Source of the DNA: Annona cherimola
Taxonomy: Eukaryota; Streptophyta; Magnoliopsida; Magnoliales; Annonaceae
Assembly: GCA_030490835.1 (NCBI GenBank)
Contig: CM059972.1
Span: forward strand, 12,005,764 to 12,069,763
Reading direction: 5' to 3'
DNA length: 64,000 nt
The notes below the pieces were generated by a model. The model was given only the letters and a program-made list of their open reading frames with translations, was not told the origin of the DNA and ran no database searches. Made by a program: the position numbers and the translations under genes. Shown in pieces: positions 1 to 11,423 of this stretch (its first letter is position 1; every line of letters starts with the position of its first letter).

Positions 1-288
1 TCATTACCCTATATGTGGATGCATTTTTCAGTCCTTTATGTATATTCGCACAAACCATCCTCCCATGTCGCTGTACAAATCTATAAGGAAAAGTGGAAAA
101 CCCATCGATTTATATTTCTATAAGTTGCTTGAGCGCTAATTGGGTGGTGGCGTATTTTCCATTTCCCAAATTCTGTCCAAACCCGCCCTTCCAGAGGACC
201 AGATCGAACTGCTTATCTCTTCAAGTGAGAACGTCCGCCAGTCCCTTTTCCTACTCTATCCAGCGTGATTTTGTGCCATGCATTCCAT
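1..288. other. Intergenic, no feature seen
   Basis: Short unassigned stretch left of the first hAT-like element. Open frames cross it, but none resembles a known protein. Confidence 0.5.
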
Positions 289-296
289 GTATTCCA

Positions 297-1307
297 TACG
301 GGTGCATACTTGGGTTCGCCTCAACCCTAATCTTAACTCTAACTCTATTTTTAAAACCTCAATCTTAACTCTAATCCTAATCCTATTTATAAACTTAAAC
401 TTTAATCCTATGTTTGAAATTCGGGCTTCGATTGAGTTTCTGGCTAGAATTCGGGTTGAAATTATTCTATATATTTGTTATCTATCTTATTCTTATTTAA
501 CTTTAAATCTATCATTAAAAAAATCAAAAATAATGTTTTTCTATTTTCAAGCAAAAATTCAAGAATGTTTAAGAACGTAGAGAAGAAAAATCTCATTTAA
601 ACATTCTCTTTATATTAAGTAGACTAATAGTCATTTCTCGAAAAAAAAATAGACTAGTAGCCTGTTTTAGAAAATGAAAAGATACATTATTTTCCTATTA
701 TGTAATTTAATATTAATATCATAAACATATACATCAACATTAATATCTAATTATAAGAAAAACGTTATAATGTCAATCATAATAAAAAATATTCAACAAT
801 CATAGTATTAAGTCAAATAAATTACAACAAATTTATTTCGAGTAGAACAAACATCTAACTACTAATTTCATATTGAAACGACTAAACGATGACATCCTAC
901 ATAAGTAGTTAAGTTAAAACACCAAATAAAACATCTCAAGTTCTAAAAATAGTTTTCATTTTTTTATTTTGAAACTACCACTAAACCAAACTCTTTTTTT
1001 TAAAAGAAAATATAAAAATATTGTATTATATAATTGAACTTCAGGAGGAATAATGTTTATATATGGTATAAAATAAATATAATATCTATGAAGGGAATGG
1101 AAGTAGATTATATGAAGTATAAAATATATGTGTTATATATAATTCGGGTTTGAGTTCATTGGGTTCGGGTTTAGCTCAACCGGGTTCAAGTTTTTTTCAA
1201 TTCGGGTTCGAGTTGAACACGAAAATCGGGCTCGAGTTCTACGGTGGGCAGTTTTAACACTGTTTTAATTCGGGTTCAGGTTGAGCCCGGCCCAAGTTGC
1301 ACCCCTA
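297..1307. mobile_element. Non-autonomous hAT-like element, about 1.0 kb
   Basis: The ends are inverted: the left starts TACGGGTGCATACTTGGG and the right, read in reverse complement, starts TAGGGGTGCAACTTGGG. An exact 8-bp target-site duplication, GTATTCCA, flanks it at 289-296 and 1308-1315. An 8-bp duplication with TAGGG-type termini is the hallmark of the hAT superfamily. Subterminal DNA is rich in short GGGTT/AACCC motifs and the core is AT-rich. No transposase frame is visible, so it must be mobilised in trans if at all. The left end has two mismatches to the family terminus, suggesting some age. Confidence 0.85.
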
Positions 1308-1315
1308 GTATTCCA

Positions 1316-1834
1316 TACATGTGATACCTATAATTTTTTATTTTCTTTTTTAGATTTTTCGTAAATATGTTTTTCTGGGTGCCTTTACCATTTTACAATT
1401 TTATATATCAGTCATGTTTCTATGAAATTTCTTTTCTATGCAATCCCTTTTATATTTAAATTGTAATCCCTTTAGCAATATTTATACAATTATTATGTAC
1501 CCTATAAAGTTGAAGTTAATGATAGAAGTTAAGACCCTCAAGTTACAACTAAAAAATCAGCGGCCACTCTCCCAATTAGAAAACTTAAAAAATTAAAAAC
1601 CAACCAGCTCAACAAAGTAATCGTGTTTATAAATTAATTAATTTTGGTAACCATCAATATAGGCAATTACTAAGTTTAAATCCAGGAAAGCAACCAATCA
1701 AGTCAACTCGCACATCAATTCACAACTGTTTTTCTTTTTTTTTGATGGCTCAACTGGATTTAATTAACCAGTCTTTATTAAGGCCAACGAAGAAGGATAA
1801 GATTGGGTTGATCGGTATCACTTGTGGAACTTGG
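1316..1834. other. AT-rich spacer between two hAT-like elements
   Basis: About 520 bp of AT-rich sequence between the two target-site duplications. I see no gene or repeat structure in it. Confidence 0.5.
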
Positions 1835-1842
1835 GTTGAACC

Positions 1843-4662
1843 TAGGGGTGCAACTTGGGTCGGGTAGGTCCGAGTATGGGTGGAACCTACCCTTACCCAT
1901 TTTTTAAAATCTTCTACCCTACCCTATTTTAGACAGGGTCGGTTCGGAGTTTACCTTACACAATTTTCCCAAGACCAGGTCGATTCCGATTCGGTTCCAA
2001 ATCGGTTCCTAAAGAAGTCATGTGCAAGCATGAACAGAAGAATGGGCATTAGTAGAATGCAATCATGCATGTATTTATTCTTTACCAATGCGAAATAGAC
2101 ACTAGAATGCATCTTAGGATAAACTGTCAGTTAATATGTTAAATTTGTTTTGTAAAGTCTACCTTCTGACTGTCGGAAAGAGTTTCTGCAGTATAATACT
2201 GTCCATTTGCAATAAGGCCAATAAATTCATATATATTATGAAAAACAACACCAACATTTCTGTCATCATCAACGTAGTACACATAAAGCTTCCCATTTAA
2301 ACCACAAGTCTTTGCATGATCTACAAGAATAGGCAAATTTTGGAATAATCATCACACAAGGGCTTCTTAGTCTTACATGATGCAATCTTTGAGCATCTCT
2401 AACCAGAGACGAAGAAAGTCTTCAACTGTGTAGATTCCTGCCTTGTTCAACGTCTTGTGGAAAGACCCATCCTTCTCAATCTTTTCCAATCTTCATACCT
2501 CATCAACATGTGGAGGAGGGTAGTGCTTTTTGTACACTGCAAAGACCAGAAGCAGTGTTGATATTCTAGCTCGAGAAAAAGAAATGACAACTGTAATGGC
2601 TAATGTGCAAATAGAAACTGTAATCCTAATCCCATGCTACAAACATGACAAATCAGGAGTCACATAAATGATCATTGGAAACTCACCATCCTTAATTTGT
2701 AACTCCCATAGCATTACGTGTCATAGACTGAAATCAGGCTATTGCCTAGTTTCACTAATGACTCTGGCCCAAATGTTACCACATGGCTAGTGTTTGCATC
2801 CAACAGAACCACGTGAACAGCAGCACCCTGTTCCCCTTCTACCTTGCCTCCAGTAAAAATTGGAAGTGAAAATCTTGACTGAAAATGCAACCGTAAGTTT
2901 CTTCTATCAAGCCCTTCAATTTGTTTTGGGGAGGACCTGTGTTTTGGTGAGAGTTAGAGAAGGACAAACTATCTTGCAAGATGTGAGGGAAATAGGTCAA
3001 GGATTAGAAGTGTAGATCCTCTACATAAAAAACAAAGTTGCAAACTACAAGACATCTAATATTTCAAGACATAAATTACCATTTATCAACACAAGTCAGA
3101 AGAGACCCATGCTGGTCAATCAAAGATAAAACAAAGGCAACCTATGCTAACGAACTGAAGCAGCTAACATTCGTATTTACATGCACCCAACACCAAAAGA
3201 TGAGACAATTTAATGCACTGCCCACTTAGCTAAGAAGAGAGTCCACATCAATGATAAATGAAGGATAATTGTAGTTATTCAGCACGTTCACATCAGCAAC
3301 AAATTCAAATTTGTCCTACTGTTAGGTTCAAACCTCAATGATGAATAATATTCATATCCAGCATGTATGAAATGAAATTGTGCTTGCCAAGTTACTAAAT
3401 GCAGGTGTCAAAAGGTTAGAGGATGATGACTATGATGACGATGTAAATAGTGAACATATGACAACACCTGCCACCAAAGTGAATTATTAGTCTAATTTTT
3501 TTGGGATCAGCTCAAAAATACAAAATAACCAATCTGAACATAGTGTTTGACATTACTATTTAATAAGAGAGAGAGAGAGAGTCAAATTTTAAACATGCTT
3601 TGATACGAACATGTTCACTTTCTTCATAGATAAAAATAGATAGACTAGGTTATATAATGTACAGCTGATGTATTACAAATATAAATGATGAAGAAACATT
3701 AGGAGCATCATTCCTATTACTTTAACATTGATACATAAATGGCAAAGTAAAATTAGGGACATCATTCTATTGTCTTAGCATTATACACAAAGAGAGCTAA
3801 ATACCTTTGACCAAGTCTTACAGGGCCTAGTTTTGCTAATGCTCGTTCGACTTCTTCGCTAACCTGTTTATATATTCAAAAAAAGGAAAAACTGATGAGA
3901 TAGAATAGACGACCCTGAATAAATCATGAACTAAGCTAAAGTCAAATAAGCAAGCACTAAATTATATTTATTCTCATCACAAGATTCATTAGGAAATCCT
4001 CTCAACAAATTAGAACTATCTTCACAACCACATATGCATTTATGTAACAAGGAAAATTAAGAAATAATCCATGAAAATAATTTCATTTCACTACTATGAT
4101 GCCAACCTTCTCAGCCTTACATTTGATCTCCTCTTGAAGTTGTAGAAGATGGGACTCACCACCAGATCGGACGACGGGATGATGGGAATCGGGATGAGAT
4201 TTAGGAAGTTCGTCGACCGCCGATGGGAGCTGCGCGTCAACTCATCGAGGGCGGACTACCGGAGGCCGCAGACGGCTCTAGTTGGCAGTGAAATCAAAGG
4301 GAAATCGGACGACGGGATTCCGGATGAGAAGGAAGGTCGTCGTCCATTGAGGGGAGGAGCGCGTAGACTCGTCGCCATCAAGGGGGATTGCCGGAGGCCG
4401 CAGAGGCAGAGCTGCAGAGGCGCAGACTGCTCTGGTCGGTATGCATGAATCGCCGAATCGAGATGAGATAAGAATTAGGGCTGGTCTGGCTGCATGTTAT
4501 ATATATATATAAATATGAAATCCGGGTCGGTTCCAGGTACCCAGCATTGGAACCGACCCTAACCCGAATTTGAACGGGTATTTAATACCCGGAACCGAAT
4601 CGACCCTATTTCGGGTACCCAGCGGGTCAACCCGCAGGTACCCGGACCAAGTTGCACCCCTA
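1843..4662 (-). mobile_element. Pack-hAT: 2.8-kb hAT-like element carrying a CBP60 gene fragment
   Basis: Both termini read TAGGGGTGCAACTTGG (right end in reverse complement) and an exact 8-bp duplication, GTTGAACC, lies at 1835-1842 and 4663-4670. These boundaries enclose a decayed multi-exon fragment of a CBP60 calmodulin-binding protein gene on the minus strand (about 2155-3863) plus a GC-rich block at about 4150-4450. That block ends, on the minus strand, in a donor-like GGTGAGT near 4150, so it could serve as a 5' exon for a chimeric transcript; this is inference. No hAT transposase or RNase-H-like domain is visible. The strand given is that of the captured gene. The element shares its termini with the copies at 297, 9197, 12643 and 24108. 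Confidence 0.87.
2155..3863 (-). pseudogene. CBP60-family calmodulin-binding protein, captured and decayed fragment
   Basis: Pieces in the correct exon order on the minus strand match the conserved region of plant CBP60 proteins. (1) 3805-3863 encodes SEEVERALAKLGPVRLGQ, followed by GT. (2) About 2730-2936 encodes a stretch with [26 protein letters not shown] and HVVLLDANT, then loses similarity after GPESLVKL. (3) About 2395-2545 encodes YKKHYPPPHVDEV, a TGA where the family has Trp, then [19 protein letters not shown] and [10 protein letters not shown], then a decayed tail. (4) About 2155-2336 encodes [18 protein letters not shown] through [17 protein letters not shown]. In-frame stops and a missing segment between pieces 2 and 3 make it non-functional. 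Intact CBP60s are calmodulin-binding transcription regulators of immunity; neither protein end is present here. Confidence 0.87.
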
Positions 4663-4670
4663 GTTGAACC

Positions 4671-6169
4671 CGATCAACTCAGCCAACCAAATCCAAGAAA
4701 TTGTTATCTGGTGTTACTTTTATAAAGTCCAAACCCATGAACCCTATAGTATATTACATACTCAAAACCTAAGCAACATTTTTCATATTTTATGTATTTT
4801 TTACTATTTATATTTATGTGGAATAGATGGTTATCATTTCGAAATTATATTATAGATAAATTATGTTATTTCCGTTTATATTTATGTTTTTGTTTATATT
4901 ATTTACCTTTACATTATTAATTTTCTCAATTTATCCTTTCTGGAAAATATAATTTTTATAACTATATTTCGTTATTATATTTTTAAATTAATTAGTAAAT
5001 GTCTTAGTATTTTTATCCTTTCAAATAAAATTTTAAACTTATAAAACTTTAACTCAAATAAAAACTTATCATTCGGGATGAATTATGTAGCCCGAACAAG
5101 ATTTACATAAACTATTTAGGATTTTTATTTTATAAACAAGGTCATTATTAGAGTTAAAATCTAAGATTTATAAATAAGATTAAAGCTAAAATTGAGAAAA
5201 ATCCGAGCTTGGAGAACGCACGCTAAATCCTCTAACACTGAGTTCTTATTGGCCTCTTTGCGGCCACTATTGACTGGGCCGGTTCCTGTGACCAGAGTAA
5301 CGGGTCTCATTGCAGCGAAGGCCCTCTTTATTTAAAATTTTATTTTCCCCATTAAAACAATACAAGCTACCATTCTTTATATTTCTTTTAAGAAAATTAA
5401 TCATTTAAATTCGATTCAAACTGCAACGCCAAGATTTGGATTTTATTTAAAGCTATATTTTTTTGTCTACTTTGAAATCATATTATTGGAATCAACAACA
5501 ACATTTATATACAGCTGGGAAAATACACGTCCATGGTGACATTTATATTGGCATTAAAATTTGTAGCGGCTTTCTTCGGAAAAAAAAAATGTAACAGCTA
5601 ATTTGATCCCTTTCATAAAACACCAGCTTGAATATTGATGTCTATTGATCTGATCTCCTGCTTCAAGTAGTTATGCACGGAGGTGATGATTTATATCTTC
5701 TATTAATTTTTTATTATTTCAAGCAGCGGTAAATGCAGGAGCTTTGATGAGGAGACGCAAATTCACATGAAGAGAAGCATTATATTATTTGAGGCAGATC
5801 TTCTTGGAAGTAAACAATCAAAACTAAACTCACACCAATTAGAAGATTCAATTTATTCATTAAGCCAGTTTTCTATTGAAGAGTTTGTTAGGATCAGTTG
5901 TTTAATGAAAAAGATTAGTCTTTCTGTCCTGATTCCTTACCCAGTACTCGAAGAAACTGTTCGACTACTGGTATGACCATATATAGGCCTAGAATTTGAT
6001 GACCAATGCCTCAATGTCAATCAATTCTTTAATTGGTACAAATCATGGTTTAATAACCATATATGAAATGAACAGCTTGCACAACCCACAACCACCACAA
6101 CTTCATTTTCGTCAAACCATCATTAATATCACACAAGTTTTTCTGTCTACTTATCCACCTTAAATATTA
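4671..6169. other. AT-rich intergenic region
   Basis: About 1.5 kb between the Pack-hAT and the first DMP gene, which lies on the minus strand, so the right part holds its 3' flank. A 69-codon open frame at 5767-5976 has no recognisable similarity. No repeat with clear ends was found. Confidence 0.5.
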
Positions 6170-6733
6170 TTAAGAAGAGCTTTCTGAGGAGTCATCGGAT
6201 GGAGGGTAGCCAATGCCATGGCGTGTATTGGGGAAATAGACCGAGACACCGCTGCATATGGCGCCGACCACCGGCGGCGCAGCCATGAGAAAGGCCTTCT
6301 GCTCAGACTCCCACGAGGAGTAGAAGCAGCTGACGGTGTTGGCGTCCATGAGAGCCATGACGGCGAAGACCAGCAGCGCCAGCCCACCGTGGACAAAATC
6401 TCCGAAGCGGAGCTTGTAGCTGGAGAGGTCTGCTCCTGAGCTGGAGTCGAAGAGCCACATCCCGGTCGTCGTGACGATGCCGTAGTGAATCTTGCCATTG
6501 CTGTCCTTGTAGCTGTCGGTGAAAGACGCGAAGCAGCACGAGAATCCGCAGCCGGCTAGGAGGATGCTGGTGACGATCTTGTTGGTGGTGGAGCAGCTGC
6601 CGTAGTTTGTCAGAACAGGAGAGAGGAACTGGAACAAGAAGACGGTTCCCGTGGGAAGGAGCTTGATGATGTTCCCCACTCCATTGAGAGTCTTTCCGGT
6701 GGTGGTCTGAGAGGTGCTGGAACTTTTAGCCAT
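6170..6733 (-). CDS. DUF679 domain membrane protein (DMP family), copy 1
   Basis: Predicted 187-residue, intronless membrane protein. DMPs are small plant-specific four-helix proteins of ER, vacuolar or plasma membranes, linked to membrane remodelling, senescence and, for some members, gamete fusion. Seen here: a hydrophilic Ser/Thr-rich N terminus (1-18), hydrophobic segments at about 26-43, 52-70, 112-130 and 147-167, and the family motifs LSPVLTNYG (38-45), [12 protein letters not shown] (66-77), KIHYGIVT (81-88) and [10 protein letters not shown] (106-115). The Ser-rich C terminus follows [10 protein letters not shown]. The start is the MAKSSSTS methionine at 6733. An in-frame ATG 21 codons upstream (6796) lies only about 20 bp from a TATA-like box, so it is probably outside the transcript. 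A paralogue lies at 15191-15775. The specific DMP subgroup is not assigned. Confidence 0.93.
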   Translation of the reverse strand: MAKSSSTSQTTTGKTLNGVGNIIKLLPTGTVFLFQFLSPVLTNYGSCSTTNKIVTSILLAGCGFSCCFASFTDSYKDSNGKIHYGIVTTTGMWLFDSSSGADLSSYKLRFGDFVHGGLALLVFAVMALMDANTVSCFYSSWESEQKAFLMAAPPVVGAICSGVSVYFPNTRHGIGYPPSDDSSESSS

Positions 6734-6816
6734 TTTGGGTGGCTCTTCTGGTAGTTGGGTTGCACGTTTGTGTCGAGTGCTTGTTTTGGTTCTCAATCAG
6801 CCTCCTCCAGGCATGT

Positions 6817-6826
6817 CTATTTAAAG
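6817..6826 (-). promoter_or_regulatory. TATA-like box of DMP copy 1
   Basis: CTTTAAATAG on the minus strand, about 85 bp upstream of the chosen start codon. This predicts transcription beginning near 6790 and a leader of about 55 nt, which supports the ATG at 6733 over the one at 6796. Confidence 0.45.
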
Positions 6827-9189
6827 AAGGTTATATGCTGGCGTTGGGGTGCAAATGGAAGAGGGATGGGATGTGATGTGCTTGCGTGTACGTCAGATGG
6901 ACTTGCTCTGAAGAGTCCATTGGTCTGTCTTATACTCTTCGGAATGTGCACATGATTTTTGCTACTTTACGTTGCCTACAGCGTTTCACTTAATTAAAGC
7001 ACGATATATAATGTATTGAAGATTTAGGCAAAAGATACAATGTTCAAACGAAACTGTTGCTCTTTAAAGAAGCCAAACCATGGCCTGTTTGATTAATGAT
7101 TTTCGATTGTCTCTTAGTCCAGCTTGTTTCTTTTTGGGCACAGCCCATTTTTTGGACTGCCCAGGTTTCTACGCCAGTGCTGTTAGGTTAGCTTGGAATT
7201 CATCTATGGAAATTTCAGTTTCTGGTGAAAGCAACTCTTCACATGGAATTGTGTGGTTTCGGGGCAATATCCTTCTCATGGACAGATAGCTCGGCTCGTT
7301 GGTAGGTGGACCGAATGACTGTTTGTTATTGGAAATCGTGACGACTGGCCTCACAGCTGTTTGATTTCTGGTCCATTCATTAGCTGCGTAGTGGAATTTT
7401 GGTAGATTTGGATCTGAATTAAGGCGTAGTGTTATGGCCCTTATATGTTGCGAGTGTTGTGTGTACGTGCATGATATTGGCATGCCTTTTTTTATAGAAA
7501 TATATGGGCATGCTTTGGTTGGGTTGAAAACTCGGGAGGACCAGACCACATTTTATATATATGAATGCATGCATTTTGCTTGTTGGGTCGATATGCAGGT
7601 AGCAGTTTGAAATAGAAGCCAACTGGGAAGAATCTATCAATTTCTTGTTTATCTTCAGATGAACAAGTTGAGCAACTCGGAATTAAAGATCAGAAAGATG
7701 CCTTATACTGTTAAACATATGTTCCCTAAGTAACAATCCAGTTATTTAATAAACATGGTTGACTAGGGCAACAGTCTGCGCGCAAACCCATTGTATCTAT
7801 CCAGATTCCAGACAGACAGGTCATGTTTGAACCGATTCGAAGGCGCCGCCTCCCATTTATGAACTGCCTGAGAAGAATGACAGGTGAAATCGAAATGTCT
7901 GCTGATGGCTTCATTAGATATGTACAAATATATAACAGTTCCAATGCTAGCTGTTGTTACAGTAAATGAGGCCGGCCGGTCGTCTAAATAAAAATGGCTC
8001 ATGTTTAGTTGTTTTCTCCAGTAAATGCCCTTAATCGATTATATATAATCATCCGTTGTTTCATGTAAAGAAAACTGCTATATAATCATTTAATAGCAGG
8101 TATCTTAGTCCCCTTAATTTATCACTCACATGCATTGTACTCAATGTCCATTATCAAACCAAGTTCCGAAGTTCAATAGTTTAATTACATACGCTACCAC
8201 AGTTGTTTTGTTTTATGCACGGTAACTTTCATAAATAGATGGCACGCAACGAATTTTTCCGAAAGTTGAATACGTGTTTTTTTAGATTGATGAATGAAAT
8301 ATTAAATAAAATTATCCGCTTTCAGTTGACCCACATGATGTTCTATCATGTGTCCAATTTTCATCTTTTCTATTTGATAAGACCAATATTTATATAATTC
8401 GAGTTTGTATAAATGATCAGTTCCATAATATAAAAGTAATTTTATCAACCATGTTTATCCAAACAATGCCAGTGGGTCACTCGTACGTCCATATATAAAA
8501 TGAACTGCCACTTGTGGGAAACCATGGGACACGCCCATATCAACAGGAAAATCATTTCTCAAACAGGTAAACATTAAAAGGAAACTAAAAATCATTAAAT
8601 CTGGTTAAGATTTTATTAAAGTTCACTGAGTATAATTAATATATTTGCTATGAATTCTGATTTAAATTCTCTACCACTCTTTCAAATATAAGGAGGGATG
8701 TTAATTAATAGATAGGTTGAAGATATGCGTGATCACGTGAAAATACTTACGAAACTTTCCTTTACTAGTAGGTGGGTGATTGACAGGTATATGGAATTAA
8801 ACGTCAGGACAACTGCGATTCTATTAAGAAGACAGAAAATTACAAATTAAAATGCAAAAAAAAAGGGAGAGGAAAGAATTAAGAGGACGAGGACTTCTAC
8901 TGTAACTATACGGAATTTTTTCATTTTAAACTCTTTGAGTTAAATCTGATGTTTATATAGTTGTGTCTTAAGCTGTAAAATTTTTCACCTTATTTCATTT
9001 TAAATTCTAGGTGTTGGCAATCTTAAAATACGTGGGAAATCGGTGTTAAACCCTTGAAATAACTGAAATTCTCCTTTTGTCTCCTTATCCGGCTTATTTC
9101 TAATCGAACCCTTCTTCTTCATCTTCTCTATCTACTAATTTAAGCTATAACAAGTGATAATTGATTTGACAAACGATAGCAGTGGGTGT
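6827..9189. other. Intergenic region upstream of DMP copy 1
   Basis: About 2.4 kb of mixed-composition DNA that would hold the distal promoter of DMP copy 1. The open frames here (up to 126 codons at 7169-7549, minus) look like chance frames with no recognisable domain. No element with clear ends was found. Confidence 0.5.
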
Positions 9190-9196
9190 GCTGGGT

Positions 9197-9918
9197 ATCG
9201 GGGCGGGTCGGGACGGGTCAGGGTTTGCCCAACCCTGACCCTTCTTTTCAAAAATCTTGTTTGACCCTTATTTTATACCGGGTCGGGACAAGGTTGGTTT
9301 GACCCTTACTTTTTTCTACCAGGTCTAGGGACAAAATTCGGGTCGGTATCGGACCGGTTTCGGGATAGCGGGTCGGGTCAAAAATACGGATCAAATAAGA
9401 TAATTTTCAAATTTTATATATCTATCAAACATAAGTATACATTTATACTAAATTTAAATATTATATGTTTCAATATTTCACTAATTATTAAAAAACACAT
9501 AATTAAGAAAACAAAACATTTGAAAATATAGTATACATTTATTAAAATAGGTTAATATACAATTACACATGAGGGTTATATCGTACAAATTTTTTATTGA
9601 TTCTTATATTGCATTTTGAATAAATTAATTCTTCTATTGTTGATAGAGTTGATTATAAAAAAGTGAGAAATTTGAAAGAAAATAATAATAATAATATTTC
9701 AATATAGTCTTATAATTTTTAATAAATTTATATATGCGGGGCGGGTCAGACTCTTCGGGTCAGGACATGGTTGACCCACCCCAACCCTATTTTTGAATTC
9801 GGGTCAAAATTTCTGATTCATCCCTATACCGGGTCAAAAATATATTGGTTTTACCCGGCCAAAAACGGGTCGGGTCAATACCGGGTCACGGGTCGACCCG
9901 CCCCAATTCCCACCCCTA
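9197..9918. mobile_element. Non-autonomous hAT-like element with eroded left end
   Basis: The right end, in reverse complement, reads TAGGGGTGGGAATTGGGGCG and is followed by GCTGGGTT (9919-9926). At the left, GCTGGGT (9190-9196) is followed by TATC-like remnants and then GGGGCGGGTCGGGACGGG, which pairs with the right subterminal GGGGCGGGTCGACCCG. The first 10-12 bp of the left terminus therefore appear to be lost while the duplication survives. Subterminal zones are dense in CGGGTC/GACCCG motifs and the core is AT-rich. No transposase is seen. Confidence 0.68.
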
Positions 9919-9926
9919 GCTGGGTT

Positions 9927-10709
9927 TTCTATTTTAGGTGGATCTGACATTATTGCCTTCAATGTCGAAAAGGTGAGGGGTCGTCATTGGTCAAATTCGA
10001 TTCATGGAGAAACTATTGTCAAAAATCGATCACGAGTCGGCAATTTTCGCTCCAACAAAAATGAACTTATTTTGAGAAAGATAACCCACTTAATATGGTT
10101 TTCTACAGATGCACCCAAACTCGTGCTCATGTAGTCCATGATTTGATGATCCCTAGAGCCATGATGCATGATGTCGGATGCCTAACAAATGAATTATTGA
10201 AACTGGCGGTTCGTTCGTGGGTGATAAAAAGGGTCTCATGACTGACTTGAAGTGGTCATAACTTTTATCCGGGTGAAATTACAAGTTGAGACCAAATTTA
10301 ATATTAAAATCTACCATTTTCATATGACTCACGGCCACTGCAGTTTTTGCGAATATTTTTTACTCGATCCTGCTTTTATAAAACTCTTTTTTTTATGTAA
10401 CTCCTTCATTTTTAATACTTGGATGGTTAATGAAGAATTTAATTTATCAATTGCAGTTTATATCATTTATAGTATTTTTAAAAACTATTTTATTTGTCTA
10501 ATATTATAATACAAGGGCTCTATTAAAAATTAATGTAATAAAATAATGTAATATTAAATATCAATTTTAAAGGCTTTCTGAGTTACAGCACAACAGAGGA
10601 GAATAAGATTCTTCATCGGCTCTTTGACATATTTTCTTGCCTCATGAAGCCTGCGACTTTTTTAGAGTAGCAGTCGAGGTTTTATTGGTGTTATTCCTGA
10701 ATGAATTAA
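9927..10709. other. Intergenic region with a degenerate dispersed repeat
   Basis: The part at about 10380-10560 resembles the dispersed repeat at 16860-17100 on the same strand (shared GATGGTTAATGAA-like and AATATTAAATATCAATTTT motifs). The rest, 9930-10250, has no recognised content. Confidence 0.45.
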
Positions 10710-10979
10710 ATGGTTGCAATGGGGGTTTTGGACGTGGAAATCGTTGATGAAGATTTCGTTGGTGATGTGAATCTAAGGGATTGTGCAGTTCCCGGGGAAA
10801 CCAAATGGATTCTCAACTCCACCGCTGGTGCAGTTGCAGCAGTATGCAGATCGTTGGGCGATGATGATGAGGAATATGCAGGTTACGAAGAAATTAATGA
10901 GCAGAAAGATAGAGATTTTATAGGAAAGAGCAATTTAGTCCTAGCTCAGATTTTAACGGCAGATTCCTACCCATTTTAA
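10710..10979 (+). CDS. Unassigned 89-residue open frame
   Basis: I do not recognise this protein. It is acidic in its C-terminal half (DDDEEY, EEINEQKDRD) and has no signal peptide, membrane span or known motif. Its GC content and codon use are higher than the flanking DNA, which is the only reason to list it. It could be a remnant exon of an older gene or a chance frame. No TATA box or partner exon was identified. Confidence 0.2.
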   Translation: MVAMGVLDVEIVDEDFVGDVNLRDCAVPGETKWILNSTAGAVAAVCRSLGDDDEEYAGYEEINEQKDRDFIGKSNLVLAQILTADSYPF

Positions 10980-11199
10980 GATGGACAGTGCTGATGATTT
11001 TTTTTTTTAAGGGAGTGCTGATGTTTTAAAATGCAACAAAAGACTTGGATTCGATGAGTAAAGGATAACCTTTAGATTGGAAATAAGAAAAGTTGTACGA
11101 AATTAAAAACTTGTATGAAATTATTTTTTTTAAAAAAAGTTGGCTATAAATGAAAAAAGTTTGTTCTCATTTGTTAGTAACATTTAATTTACATTTTTA

Positions 11200-11420
11200 G
11201 AGTGTATTTGGAAAGTAATAAAAATTTTGATGAAAAATTTTTTATATAAAAGTTTTTAAATTGAGAGAAGATCATGTGATAAAATAGAGGTAATGATTAG
11301 ATGTATGGATAGTTGTATAAAAAAAAGTATAAAAATAATTTAAAATACGATGGGTATGGAGAATGAAAAGTTCTAAATTAAAGAGTCTTTGAAAAGTTTT
11401 AGATATAAACAAATACCCCC
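11200..11420. mobile_element. Tourist-like MITE (PIF/Harbinger type), 221 bp
   Basis: The ends GAGTGTATTTGG and, in reverse complement, GGGGGTATTTGTTT are flanked by TTA on both sides (11197-11199 and 11421-11423), the target-site duplication of PIF/Harbinger MITEs. The interior shares motifs such as TAGTTGTATA and GAATGAAAAGTT with the better-preserved copy at 30408-30697. It is shortened and diverged. Confidence 0.7.
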
Positions 11421-11423
11421 TTA

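Noticed and set aside
300..420. Telomere-like CCCTAATC/AACTCTAA runs
   Set aside because: The units are irregular and lie in the subterminal zone of a hAT-like element, where AACCC/ACCCTAA motifs are typical; not an interstitial telomere.
4149..4448. 99-codon plus-strand open frame
   Set aside because: Arg/Gly-rich translation of a GC-rich block inside the Pack-hAT. The captured gene runs on the other strand and no known domain is visible.
5767..5976. 69-codon plus-strand frame
   Set aside because: No similarity, promoter or splice partner; chance frame in AT-rich DNA.
6160..6539. Additional frames over DMP copy 1, both strands
   Set aside because: Antisense or shifted translations of the GC-rich DMP coding region.
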